From: CAWDMN01 sp963803155
Lineage (GTDB): Bacteria; Acidobacteriota; Terriglobia; Versatilivoradales; Versatilivoraceae
Length of the DNA stretch: 64,000 bases
Assembly: GCA_963803155.1 (NCBI GenBank)
Contig: CAWDMN010000050.1
Location: 29,313-93,312 of the forward strand
Direction: 5' to 3'
Part shown: positions 34,386-43,398 of the stretch, in pieces
Layout: the number at the start of each line of letters is the position of its first letter
Position numbering within the stretch: position 1 is the first letter of the stretch
Made by a program: the position numbers and the translations under genes
Notes under the pieces: generated by a model
The model's input: the letters and a program-made list of their open reading frames with translations, nothing else
Databases searched by the model: none
Told to the model about the DNA's origin: nothing

Positions 34386-35699
34386 ATGATTACAGAATTC
34401 CGACTTCCCGAGTTGGGCGAAAATGTGGAGGGGGGAGACGTCTCGAAAGTATTGGTCCAAACTGGCGATATCGTCAAAGAGGGAGACCCTCTGCTGGAGT
34501 TGGAAACCGACAAAGCCGCTATTGAAGTCCCCTCGCCGACCGCGGGCGTAATCCAGGAAGTGCGAGTCAGGGCTGGCGCAAAAGCCAAAGTGGGTGAAGT
34601 TATTTTCATCATTGAGAGGGGGACGGCGCCGCCCATTCCCCCACGAGTCGCCACACCAGCAGCTTCACTGGAGATTCCTTCAAAATCGGAAGTGATACCA
34701 CCGGCCGCGATCGCCCCGAAGACCAAGAGGTCAGCAACTCCGTTGAAAAAAGCGGAGCCACCCGTTATTTTGCCCGAGATATCAGGTCCGTCCAAGCTCG
34801 CCCCGGCGGCTCCTTCGGTTCGGCGCCTCGCGCGGGAAATCGGAGTTGATATCAATCTGGTCAAGGGAAGCGGTCCCGCTGGGCGGATCTCAGAAACTGA
34901 TGTGAAGGCTTTTGCCAAGAAGAAGCTCTCCGAGCCGGTTTCGGTGGTTGTCGGTGGACCCATTGCCTCCGTTTCCCTGCCCGACTTCGGCAAGTGGGGC
35001 GAAATTGATGTTGTGCCGATGACCAGCATTCGGCGAAAAACCGCGGAGCATCTGGCCGGAGCCTGGGCCACCATCCCGCAAGTCACGCAATTTGATAGCA
35101 CCGACATATCCGAATTGGAGCAGTTCCGTCAGAAGTATTCTTCGCGGGCGGAAAAAGCGGGAGGGAAGCTGACCGTGACGGCCATCCTGCTGAAGGTTGT
35201 GGCTTCGGCCCTTAAGGTGTTTCCACAATTTAATGCCAGCATCGACATGGCTAAGAATGCAATTATTTATAAAAAATATTTCAATATCGGCGTTGCCGTC
35301 GATACGGAGCGAGGACTTCTGGTGCCGGTCATTCGCGATGTGGAGCGGAAAAATATTCTCGAATTGGCTTTGGAATTGGCTCAAATGGCGGAGAAGACGC
35401 GCCAGCGCAAACTCACTCTCGAAGAGATGCAGGGCGGATGTTTTACGATAACTAATCTGGGGGGAATCGGAGGAACTCACTTCTCCCCCATTGTGAATTC
35501 TCCTGAAGTCGCCATATTGGGAGTCTCACGTTCCAGCCTGCAGCCGGGTTATCAAAATGGAATCATGGTTCCCAAGCTGATGCTTCCGCTTTCCCTTTCC
35601 TATGACCACCGCCTGATCGACGGAGCGGACGGCGCGCGCTTTCTCCGCTGGGTGGCCGATGCCCTGCAGAATCCGTTCCTGCTCATGCTTGAGGGATAA
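34386..35699 (+). CDS. aceF: Dihydrolipoamide acetyltransferase (E2 of PDH)
   Basis: The ATG at 34386 has AAAGGA 9 bases upstream. The 437-residue protein contains one N-terminal lipoyl domain with the lipoylated Lys43 in ETDKAAIEV, then a Pro/Ala-rich linker. The peripheral subunit-binding domain follows (about 140-176: APSVRRLAREIGVDINLVKGS). The catalytic acyltransferase domain ends in YDHRLIDGADGARFL with His408 and Asp412. Many proteobacterial E2s that pair with this E1 type carry two or three lipoyl domains; here there is one. It transfers acetyl groups to CoA. Confidence 0.95.
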   Translation: MITEFRLPELGENVEGGDVSKVLVQTGDIVKEGDPLLELETDKAAIEVPSPTAGVIQEVRVRAGAKAKVGEVIFIIERGTAPPIPPRVATPAASLEIPSKSEVIPPAAIAPKTKRSATPLKKAEPPVILPEISGPSKLAPAAPSVRRLAREIGVDINLVKGSGPAGRISETDVKAFAKKKLSEPVSVVVGGPIASVSLPDFGKWGEIDVVPMTSIRRKTAEHLAGAWATIPQVTQFDSTDISELEQFRQKYSSRAEKAGGKLTVTAILLKVVASALKVFPQFNASIDMAKNAIIYKKYFNIGVAVDTERGLLVPVIRDVERKNILELALELAQMAEKTRQRKLTLEEMQGGCFTITNLGGIGGTHFSPIVNSPEVAILGVSRSSLQPGYQNGIMVPKLMLPLSLSYDHRLIDGADGARFLRWVADALQNPFLLMLEG

Positions 35700-35797
35700 G
35701 CCACAGAGACACAGAGACAAGGAGAGTGTGATGGCTATTCAATGAACTGGCATCAAAGATGTTATTCGGAGAAATTTATAATCTGACTACTCACAAA

Positions 35798-35912
35798 AAG
35801 ATCGTTGATATTTCAATTGTGGATTGGTCTTAACTAAATTTGTGGAATGAATCTCAAATAGAGAATTGACAAATGGCCCATACAACTCTCCTCGCCTCAG
35901 TACCACTGTGGC
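35798..35912 (+). repeat. Left 115-bp direct repeat flanking the GxxExxY gene
   Basis: This segment aligns without any gap to 36451-36565 (constant offset 653). I count 16 mismatches in 115 positions, about 86% identity. Both copies end ...CTGTGGC and include CATACAACTCTCC. The pair encloses the broken GxxExxY gene, so the inserted module plus one repeat unit is about 653 bp. Confidence 0.9.
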
Positions 35913-35919
35913 AAAACAT

Positions 35920-36321
35920 ATGAGGGGCCCCAAAACGGGGGGACAAAGTTTGGATCCGATCAATCGTTTGACAGAACAAATTATTGGCTGCGCGATCGAG
36001 GTCCACAAACAATTGGGTCCCGGATTATTGGAATCGACATATGAATCGGCACTGTGCATTTAACTGGAAGAAATCGGATTGAATTTTGAAAGACAACGGC
36101 CAATTCCAGTCTTGTATAAAAATCGGACAATCGGCGAATATCGGCTTGATTTGATGGTAGAGGATCAAGTCATCGTCGAAATTAAAAGTGTCGAGCGTAT
36201 GGATGCTGTTTTCGAAGCACAATTATTGACATATTTGAAAATCACGGGGAAACATGTAGGCTTGCTGATCAATTTTAATACCCATCTGTTGAAAGATGGA
36301 ATCAAACGAATGGTACTTTAG
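35920..36321 (+). pseudogene. GxxExxY-family (PD-(D/E)XK-like) gene with an in-frame TAA
   Basis: The frame from ATG 35920 reads LTEQIIGCAIEVHKQLGPGLLESTYESALC, containing the GLLESTY signature of GxxExxY proteins. It then meets TAA at 36061-36063 (codon 48) and continues in the same frame with LEEIGLNFERQRPIPVLYK, YRLDLMVEDQVIVEIKS and ITGKHVGLLINFN to 36321. The Asp and ExK of a PD-(D/E)XK-like site are present after the stop. Total length is 133 codons if read through. It sits between aceF and lpd, flanked by direct repeats. The function of the family is unproven. Confidence 0.88.
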
Positions 36322-36450
36322 GACTCTCCCTTGGCAAAACACGAGGAATGCCACCGAAACTTGGTGCCAGGGAAGAGTTGTTAGCAATTCAATAAATTGA
36401 CATTGAATATGGTGCTTGGAAAAAGCCTTTGATCTGGCCTCCCCAAAAAC

Positions 36451-36565
36451 AAGATCATGGATATTTCAATTGCGGATTGGACTTAACCAAGTTTGTGGAA
36501 TGAATCTAAATTAGAGAATTGTCAAATGTGCCATACAACTCTCCGTGCCTCGGTGCCTCTGTGGC
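36451..36565 (+). repeat. Right 115-bp direct repeat flanking the GxxExxY gene
   Basis: This is the partner of the repeat at 35798-35912, ending 18 bp before the lpd start codon. One of the two copies is probably the original aceF-lpd spacer. The other was created when the GxxExxY module was inserted or duplicated. Confidence 0.9.
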
Positions 36566-36583
36566 CATAATATTGGAGCTACG

Positions 36584-38011
36584 ATGACCTCAACAACGAA
36601 CTCGACGCAGGTGGCGGTGATTGGCGCCGGCCCGGGCGGATACGCCGCCGCTTTCATGGCCGCCGATCTCGGCAAGCAAGTCACTCTGATTGATTTTGAA
36701 GCCAAGCCTGGCGGCGTTTGCCTTTATCGCGGATGCATCCCCTCCAAAGCCCTGCTGCATGTCGCCAAACTGATTCAGGAGAGCCGCGAAGCAACGCATT
36801 GGGGAATCGATTTCGATCCTCCCCGCATCGATCTGGACAAATTGCGAAACTGGAAAGAGAGCGTCGTCGGGAAACTCACCGGAGGATTGGGACAGCTCTC
36901 CAAACAGCGAAACATCACCCATGTTCAAGGCAAGGCTTCTTTTGTCGACAGCAACACCTTGCGGATCCAGCGACTGCACGGCGGCGAAGAGTTGCTCCAT
37001 TTTGAATCCGCCATTCTGGCCACCGGTTCGCGTCCCGCGGTAATCCCGAAGTTTGCGCTGAATACACAGCGCATCATGGATTCTACCAGCGGTCTGGCGC
37101 TCATTGATATTCCTCCAACACTTCTGGTTATTGGCGGTGGTTATATCGGACTGGAACTTGGCAGTGTCTATGCTTCTCTGGGATCTCAAGTCACCGTGGT
37201 GGAAATGACTCCAGGCCTGCTCCCCGGCGCTGATCGCGACTTGGTATCCCCTCTAGCAAAACGGCTGGAAAAACTTCTGAAAACGATTTTAGTGAACACC
37301 ACGGTCGTCGATATCAAAGAAGTCGGAGAAGGCCTCCAAGTCAGGTTTGAGGGAACCTCGGTTCAAGATCCTGTCCAACAGTTTGACAAAGTCTTGGTTT
37401 CCGTAGGGCGCAAACCCAATTCCGAGGGATTGGGTCTGGAAAACACCAGAATCGAGATGGACGCCAAGGGATTCATCAAGATTGATGCTCAGCGCAGAAC
37501 CGCGGAGAAGAACATTTTTGCCATCGGTGATGTGGCCGGGGAGCCGATGCTCGCCCACAAGGCTTCTCACGAGGGTCGTGTCGCCGCTGAAGTCATCGTG
37601 GGCCATAAAGTGGCATATGAGCCGCATGCCATTCCAGCTGTTGTTTTCACTGATCCCGAAGTCGCCTGGTGTGGCTTGACTGAGACGCAGGCCAAACAGG
37701 AAAATCGCACGGTTAAAGTTGTGCGTTTCCCCTGGGGCGCCTCGGGCCGCGCGACCGCGCTGGATCGCAACGAAGGCGTCACAAAGCTTTTGATCGACCC
37801 TGAGACTGAACAAATCCTGGGAATGGGTATCGCCGGAGCCGGAGCCGGCGAATTGATTGCCGAGGGAGTATTGGCCGTCGAAATGGCCGCCACGGCCAGA
37901 GATTTGGAATTGAGCATCCATCCGCATCCCACGCTTTCTGAAACCGTGATGGAGGCTGCCGAGGTCTTCTTCGGCCAGAGCACCCACCTTTATCGGCCCA
38001 AGCGCGGATAA
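36584..38011 (+). CDS. lpdA: Dihydrolipoamide dehydrogenase (E3 of PDH)
   Basis: The ATG at 36584 has GGAG 5 bases upstream. The 475-residue flavoprotein has the FAD motif GAGPGGYAAAFMAADLG (14-30), the redox-active disulfide in GGVCLYRGCIPSKALLH (Cys46 and Cys51), the NAD motif IGGGYIGLELGSVYASLG and a second FAD segment NIFAIGDVAGEPMLAHKA. The C-terminal dimerisation domain has the active-site HPHPTLSE. It reoxidises dihydrolipoamide using NAD+ and completes the PDH complex with aceE and aceF, from which it is separated only by the repeat-flanked insertion. Confidence 0.96.
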   Translation: MTSTTNSTQVAVIGAGPGGYAAAFMAADLGKQVTLIDFEAKPGGVCLYRGCIPSKALLHVAKLIQESREATHWGIDFDPPRIDLDKLRNWKESVVGKLTGGLGQLSKQRNITHVQGKASFVDSNTLRIQRLHGGEELLHFESAILATGSRPAVIPKFALNTQRIMDSTSGLALIDIPPTLLVIGGGYIGLELGSVYASLGSQVTVVEMTPGLLPGADRDLVSPLAKRLEKLLKTILVNTTVVDIKEVGEGLQVRFEGTSVQDPVQQFDKVLVSVGRKPNSEGLGLENTRIEMDAKGFIKIDAQRRTAEKNIFAIGDVAGEPMLAHKASHEGRVAAEVIVGHKVAYEPHAIPAVVFTDPEVAWCGLTETQAKQENRTVKVVRFPWGASGRATALDRNEGVTKLLIDPETEQILGMGIAGAGAGELIAEGVLAVEMAATARDLELSIHPHPTLSETVMEAAEVFFGQSTHLYRPKRG

Positions 38012-38074
38012 GATGGAGAAAATTTAATGGAAAATAACCCATAATGAAAGCCCCGTTGGCCAAGTCAGAACCGA

Positions 38075-39247
38075 GTGGAGTTCTCCTCCCCGCCTCTTGG
38101 CCAGGTTTCCTCAACAAAAAAAACTGCGGCCATTAATCCAGAAACCTTTAACAAGCTGCGGCAGGAGGCGGATCAAGCCCGGGAGAAGGGAGATTTGGCG
38201 GAGGCCGTTCGGCTTTACAATCAGCTGGTCAAGATGCGCCCTGGATGGGCCGAGGGGTGGTGGTATCTGGGATCGATCCATTACGATTCCGATCAGTATG
38301 CCGCGGCAGCCAGCGCCTTGGAGAAGTGTGTGGCCCATGATGCTCAAAATCCTCAGGCCTGGGGGTTGCTCGGACTGTGTGAGTATCGGCTCGCGCGAAA
38401 CGCCAATGCGCTGGAACATTTGACCAAGTCGCGTCAGTTGGGGCTGGACCGAATTCCCGAAATATCACGGGTCGTTCGCCTGCATCAGGCCATGCTTTTA
38501 AACCGGAGCCGGCAATATGAAGCGGCTCATGCTGTTTTGAAAACCTTTGCTGTTGAGCACCAGGAGGCTAACTCTGTTCTTGATGCCATGGGAATGGCTG
38601 TGTTGCGAATCCCGAATTTGATCGACACTCTCTCCCCGGAACAGCGGGAGATGGTTCGACAGTTTGGAAAAGCAGCCTATCTGGAGGCTGAGCAAAAGCG
38701 TTCGGAATCTTTTAAACTCTATGAACAACTGGAAGCTCAATATCATGGAAGGCCCAATGTAGCCTATGCATTTGGCTCAGCCTTGCTGCTTCAACGAGAG
38801 CCTGAAAAGGCCATCGACTTCTTTAAACAGGAATTGGCCAGAGAGCCGAACCATGACGCCGCCCTGGTCCAGATTGCACTGCAACTGATGGCCATGCGAA
38901 AATTTGAGGTCGGAATTGAATACGCCCAAAAAGCCATCCTGGCGGCTCCCGGAAATTTTGCCGGATACTATGTGCTGGGCCGAACCTATCTTTATATGGA
39001 CAATCTCCCTCATTCTATTCCTATGTTGGAAAAGGCGGCAACCATTGCACCCACGGTAGCGACCCTGCATTACACGCTGTCCCAAGCCTATCAGCGGGCG
39101 GGCCGGTCTGCCGATACCGCCCGCGCCCGCACCCGGTTTGAAAAGCTGGAAGCAATGAACAAAGACCAGCGGGGTGATCTTTTCATTGCGCCGGATGATT
39201 TTTCATCCTCCAGCAATAGCGCCACGGGCTCGGCGAAGCAGCCTTAA
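38075..39247 (+). CDS. TPR-repeat protein (first of two paralogues)
   Basis: The first possible start in frame is GTG 38075, because stops occur at 38042 and 38045. No convincing ribosome-binding site or signal peptide is seen. The 390-residue protein consists of tetratricopeptide-like helices: LAEAVRLYNQLVKMRPGWAEGW, YAAAASALEKCVAHDAQNPQAW, PEKAIDFFKQELAREPNHDAAL and NLPHSIPMLEKAATIAPTVATL. It is clearly paralogous to the next gene (GWAEGWWYLG against EWAEGWWFLG). An ATG in another frame at 38044 suggests the original N-terminus may have been lost. Scaffold or secretion roles are possible but unproven. Confidence 0.8.
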   Translation: MEFSSPPLGQVSSTKKTAAINPETFNKLRQEADQAREKGDLAEAVRLYNQLVKMRPGWAEGWWYLGSIHYDSDQYAAAASALEKCVAHDAQNPQAWGLLGLCEYRLARNANALEHLTKSRQLGLDRIPEISRVVRLHQAMLLNRSRQYEAAHAVLKTFAVEHQEANSVLDAMGMAVLRIPNLIDTLSPEQREMVRQFGKAAYLEAEQKRSESFKLYEQLEAQYHGRPNVAYAFGSALLLQREPEKAIDFFKQELAREPNHDAALVQIALQLMAMRKFEVGIEYAQKAILAAPGNFAGYYVLGRTYLYMDNLPHSIPMLEKAATIAPTVATLHYTLSQAYQRAGRSADTARARTRFEKLEAMNKDQRGDLFIAPDDFSSSSNSATGSAKQP

Positions 39248-39302
39248 ACCTCCGGACCAAATGCCGGCAGTGACTCTGTGGCAAAATGAGCAGTTCAGCT
39301 AA

Positions 39303-40553
39303 ATGAAAAAGAACCATCACGTCAAGAGCGCAATGCAACGAATTGGGCTGATTTTCCTGGCCGTTGGATTGGCCTGGCCCGGATATACTCTCGCGAGGAA
39401 TCCGTCTCCCCCACCTATCGCTCAAGCTCCGCAGCCGGCTCCAAGCTTTGAAAAGCTGAAAGTCCAGGCGGGTGCTGCTCGAGACAAAGGGCAAACTTCG
39501 GAGGCTCTGCGGCTCTATCGAAAGCTCGTGGCGCTTCGTCCCGAATGGGCGGAAGGATGGTGGTTTCTGGGAGCCCTGAATTACGACCAGTCTCTATATG
39601 ACCTTGCCGTCCCGGCTTTTGAGCGATTTGTCAGGCTGGAGCCCGCCAACGGCCAAGGGTGGGGAATGTTGGGACTTTGTGAAGCTCAGCTGCAAAGAAC
39701 AGGGTCCGCGTTGAAGCACTTGAATAAAGCCTTGGACATGAAATATGGAGGGAACCAGGAAATGGCGCGGGTGGGGCGTTACCAGCAGGCGGTGTTGCTC
39801 ATTCGCGTGGGAGAATTTGAATCGGCTTTGGGATTCTTGAGCCTTTTCGCGGCGGAACATCAGAGATCAAACTCCGTGTTGGATGCCATGGGGATGGCGA
39901 TTCTTCGCAATTCTGGATCCGTGGAAAAGCTATCTCCTGAAGATCGGCTCATGATCAGGGAGTTTGGCCAGGCTGTCTTTCTGGAGGGTGAACAAAAGAT
40001 GGAGGAGGCAGGCCAATTGTATGGACAGCTGGAGGCCAAATATCCGGGGAAACCGAATGTCGCCTATGCGTGTGGAATGAACAGGCTGCTGCGAAATCGA
40101 TATGAGGAGGCTGAAAAATATTTCAAAATAGAACTGGAGCGCGATCCCCGACATGTGGCAGTCCTCCTTCAACTAACCTTTTGTTCGATTTCAACAAGTC
40201 AATGGGAGGAAGGTTATCGTTATGCCAAAATGGCGACGGACCTGGCCCCCGCCAATGGCCTTGGATACTATTTTCTGGGGCGAATCCATCTGCGCCGCAA
40301 TGAATTTGCCCAGGCCGCGGCAATGCTTGAAAATGCCGCACGCTTGGAACCTGAGACTCCTAACATCCAATACTCCCTCTCCCAAGCTTACAGCAGGATG
40401 AATCGTCCCCAAGCGGCAGCTCGCGCCCAGGCTGAATACGAGCGGTTGGAGACTCTTCACAAACAACGTTCAGGCATGATCTTCGATCCCAGGTCGGAAA
40501 ACCCGCCTTCTTCTCCGGCAAACCAGGATTCCAGGAAAGACGCGACTCCCTAG
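39303..40553 (+). CDS. Exported TPR-repeat protein (second paralogue)
   Basis: A 416-residue protein with an N-terminal signal peptide (QRIGLIFLAVGLAWPGYTLA, about residues 12-31) and a Pro/Ala-rich linker. Repeated TPR units follow: SEALRLYRKLVALRPEWAEGW, LYDLAVPAFERFVRLEPANGQGW, YEEAEKYFKIELERDPRHVAVL and FAQAAAMLENAARLEPETPNIQ. It lies 55 bp after its paralogue and probably arose by tandem duplication. A dispersed repeat (near 39263) lies between them. It is likely a periplasmic scaffold. Confidence 0.85.
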   Translation: MKKNHHVKSAMQRIGLIFLAVGLAWPGYTLARNPSPPPIAQAPQPAPSFEKLKVQAGAARDKGQTSEALRLYRKLVALRPEWAEGWWFLGALNYDQSLYDLAVPAFERFVRLEPANGQGWGMLGLCEAQLQRTGSALKHLNKALDMKYGGNQEMARVGRYQQAVLLIRVGEFESALGFLSLFAAEHQRSNSVLDAMGMAILRNSGSVEKLSPEDRLMIREFGQAVFLEGEQKMEEAGQLYGQLEAKYPGKPNVAYACGMNRLLRNRYEEAEKYFKIELERDPRHVAVLLQLTFCSISTSQWEEGYRYAKMATDLAPANGLGYYFLGRIHLRRNEFAQAAAMLENAARLEPETPNIQYSLSQAYSRMNRPQAAARAQAEYERLETLHKQRSGMIFDPRSENPPSSPANQDSRKDATP

Positions 40554-41111
40554 GCGCAAGGAAGGCTCCGAGGGAGGAAAGCCACAGAGTCACTGCCGCA
40601 GGTCGCCCCAAGGCGGGAGGTATGGAGACCTGGTTGTCAATTCAAGGAGCTGACATCAAATGTGAAGGCTGGATAGAAATATCAAAATAACGAAGCATTC
40701 CGTTGTCTGGTCTAATGTACAGCCTCATGGTGGTCAGGATCAGGAGGTCCGCAATCCCACACACAAAAACTTGACCTGTTTTTCATTGATATGTAAATCC
40801 TCATGACCTTAATTTGATCACTCCAAAAGATCGACAATATTCCCCCCTGTCTCACATTGGATGACATCCCAAATATAACTTGACATTGATTGAATTGGAG
40901 GATATCAATAACTCAAAAAAATAATGGGAAAAATTTTTTATGGCGAGTGCTGCCGGCGCGAAGGATCACCTTGGTGGCAATCAGAATAGGCGTAGCGCAA
41001 GAAGGGGCTCGATGCGCAAAATCGATTTCTGACATTTGTGTAATGCTTCCTTTTTTAAGGCTAAACCTCACTAGATGATATAACGATCCCAAAGTTTAAA
41101 TGGAGGACGGA
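40554..41111. other. 558-bp intergenic region with a GCCACAGAG-type repeat
   Basis: At 40579-40620 a copy of the dispersed element found at 8681-8733 occurs: GCCACAGAGTCACTGCCGCA then GGTCGCCCCAAGGC. The rest is A/T-rich and without a recognisable gene or RNA. It presumably contains the promoter for the GH13 transcript. Confidence 0.45.
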
Positions 41112-41180
41112 ATGAAACAACACATTAGCCACTCAGCTGAGAAGCGCGCCCGCATTGAAGACTCCGCTTTTGAAGCTTGA
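41112..41180 (+). CDS. Possible 22-residue leader peptide upstream of the GH13 gene
   Basis: ATG 41112 has a strong GGAGG 5 bases upstream. The frame encodes MKQHISHSAEKRARIEDSAFEA and stops at 41178-41180. The ribosome-binding site of the GH13 gene (GGAGG at 41182-41186) follows at once, so ribosomes ending this peptide could reload on the next start. It may be a leader peptide, the remnant of a truncated DUF2934-like gene, or chance. Confidence 0.3.
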   Translation: MKQHISHSAEKRARIEDSAFEA

Positions 41181-41196
41181 TGGAGGTATTCTTGCC

Positions 41197-43242
41197 ATGT
41201 CCAATGACTTGCTTGACCGAAGAGCCGAGAATTTCATGTTATGGTCTCCTCATTTATCCGTGAAGGCGCCCCTGCTGCTCATCGGTATTTTCAAGGAAGG
41301 CGCGCCACCCGGTGTCGAAGTGCAGCGGTTCGAGCTAAAGCCTGTTTTGAATATCCCTGGCCTCTGGTCTATTGCCGCGGCAACCTGCGGACTCAGCGAT
41401 AGTCGTGTTTACCACTATTGGTTCGAAGTTGATGACACTTTGCCCGGCCACCTCAATTCTCGCGTGCGGGTATGCGATCCTTTCGCTTTTACCACGGATT
41501 GGCGGGTGACTTCCGGCAATCAGCCCGCCGCGGTCGTGAAGTATTCCGCGGGAAAGCTTTTGCCTTGCGATCCCAACGGCAATGTTGTTTGCGAGCCGGC
41601 AACCAGTGGGATGGAATCGCTTCCGGCCAACAACCATATGGTCATTTACGAATTGCCCACGGCATGGACCCGCCAACCCCGCGGAGGCGGCGTAGAACGG
41701 GGGGTTGGGACTTTCCGGGATGTTCTCGCCATGGTCGAGTCCGATGCCCAGGGCGCCAATTTCTCCGATTTGAATGTTACTGCCACGGGACAGGCCTATA
41801 TTGTTGATTTGGGAGTTAACGCAATCGAACTATTGCCCCCGGCCGACACCATCTTCGACCGCCAGTGGGGTTATGGAACATCACATTTCCTTGCCCCCGA
41901 TTTCGAACTCGGTTTTCCGGATGGTTATTCATGGCCGACCGCGAACAACGATTTGCGCCGGCTGGCAGAGGCCTTCCATCGGCATGGTATCCGGTTCTTT
42001 GACGATGTCGTGCTCGGCTTTGCGCGTGAGGGGCCTTATCAACATATCGCGTTTGACGAGTTTCACATTCAGTTCGATCCGGATCATCCTCCCATGGATG
42101 ATCCGGACGCGTGGTCTTCACGGTCGAACGAATCGCGCAAGGACTGGGGCAGCAAGTTGTTTCGATATGTGCGCCAGATTGACACCTACGATCCTACTAA
42201 TGGCCAAGTTCATGTACATTCTCCCGCCCGCGCCTTCATGTACACATCCCTGGCCCGCTGGATGCGCGATTTCAATTTGGATGGCCTCCGCCTGGACAGC
42301 ATCGAAACCGTCGCAAATTGGGATTTCGTCGGCGCTTTTGCGGGCAATGCCCGCGCCCAATTCCGAGAGCGCTGGGTCGCGCGGGGGCTTCCGGCTGAAA
42401 GCGCCGATGCTCATTTTTTAACCGTGGGTGAAGAATTGAACCTGCCCTTCGACCTGATTCGCCAAGGGAGAGTCGATGCTCTTTGGAATGACCATTTCCG
42501 CGGATTCATTCGTCCGGCGCTTCTCGGGCACAACGCCGATGGTGAACCGAGTTTCGAATGGACCGTCCGCAAGGCAATTGACAGCAGGTTGCTGGGCTTC
42601 GAAGACTGCGCCCAGGCCATCAACTATTTCACCTCGCACGATGTAGAAGGGTATCAAAAGGAACGGCTCTGCACCTCCTTCCGATATGCTAATTTCCCGG
42701 AAGATGAAATCGAGCGGAGAATGAAGCTGGCATTTGTTTGCCTGATGACGGCGGTTGGCGTTCCCATGTTTCTGGCTGGCGAGGAATTTGCCGATGAGAA
42801 TGACCTTTTCGACATGAGCGGCCACGTATCCAATAACAGCGGAAAGCAAATCGATCCGGTCAATTTCGCCCGTTTAGAGGGTGAAGAGAATGAATGGCGG
42901 CGGCAAATTATGAATGTGGTATCCCGTTTGATCAAATTGCGGACATATCATCCAGCGCTGGGCTGCAATGAATGCGATTTCATTCATTCCGATTTTACGC
43001 CCGGCCGCCGCATAATGGCCTGGAAAAGGGGCTCGGACAACGATCCGGTAATTGTAGTTGCCAATTTTTCCGATTTTGAATCTGGCACGGGGCCCGGCAA
43101 CGAGTATCGGATCAATGGCTGGCCTGCTTTGACGGCGGGCCGCCATTGGCGCGAGGTCACGCAGAAGCGCGATGTTCCCGATGAGTGGGCGGGACGAGAG
43201 GGACTATTCCGTTGGGAGGCCAAAGTTTACGTGATGGACTGA
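41197..43242 (+). CDS. GH13 alpha-amylase-family enzyme (pullulanase/branching-like)
   Basis: The ATG at 41197 has GGAGG 10 bases upstream. The 681-residue protein has an N-terminal beta-sandwich (to about 140), then the (beta/alpha)8 barrel. Catalytic residues are the nucleophile Asp367 in DGLRLDSIE, the acid/base Glu412 in VGEELN, and His481-Asp482 in FTSHDVEG. The barrel begins with YIVDLGVNAIELLPPADT and RQWGYGTSHFLAPDFELG. A C-terminal beta domain follows. There is no signal peptide, so it probably acts on cytoplasmic alpha-glucans such as glycogen. Whether it hydrolyses, debranches or transfers cannot be read from the sequence. Confidence 0.85.
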   Translation: MSNDLLDRRAENFMLWSPHLSVKAPLLLIGIFKEGAPPGVEVQRFELKPVLNIPGLWSIAAATCGLSDSRVYHYWFEVDDTLPGHLNSRVRVCDPFAFTTDWRVTSGNQPAAVVKYSAGKLLPCDPNGNVVCEPATSGMESLPANNHMVIYELPTAWTRQPRGGGVERGVGTFRDVLAMVESDAQGANFSDLNVTATGQAYIVDLGVNAIELLPPADTIFDRQWGYGTSHFLAPDFELGFPDGYSWPTANNDLRRLAEAFHRHGIRFFDDVVLGFAREGPYQHIAFDEFHIQFDPDHPPMDDPDAWSSRSNESRKDWGSKLFRYVRQIDTYDPTNGQVHVHSPARAFMYTSLARWMRDFNLDGLRLDSIETVANWDFVGAFAGNARAQFRERWVARGLPAESADAHFLTVGEELNLPFDLIRQGRVDALWNDHFRGFIRPALLGHNADGEPSFEWTVRKAIDSRLLGFEDCAQAINYFTSHDVEGYQKERLCTSFRYANFPEDEIERRMKLAFVCLMTAVGVPMFLAGEEFADENDLFDMSGHVSNNSGKQIDPVNFARLEGEENEWRRQIMNVVSRLIKLRTYHPALGCNECDFIHSDFTPGRRIMAWKRGSDNDPVIVVANFSDFESGTGPGNEYRINGWPALTAGRHWREVTQKRDVPDEWAGREGLFRWEAKVYVMD

Positions 43243-43398
43243 CCTTGCCTGGTTTCCCCCATAATTACGAATGCGGGATTGATTCTACATAGTTGGTTTG
43301 GCGCGACCCCGCGAGCGCTTTTAATGCAGGTTGGATTGAAAGGGCGTCGGCAGCGGCCTTTCGGACTGAAGGTGCGCAGGCTGCCCGGTGGGCAATTC

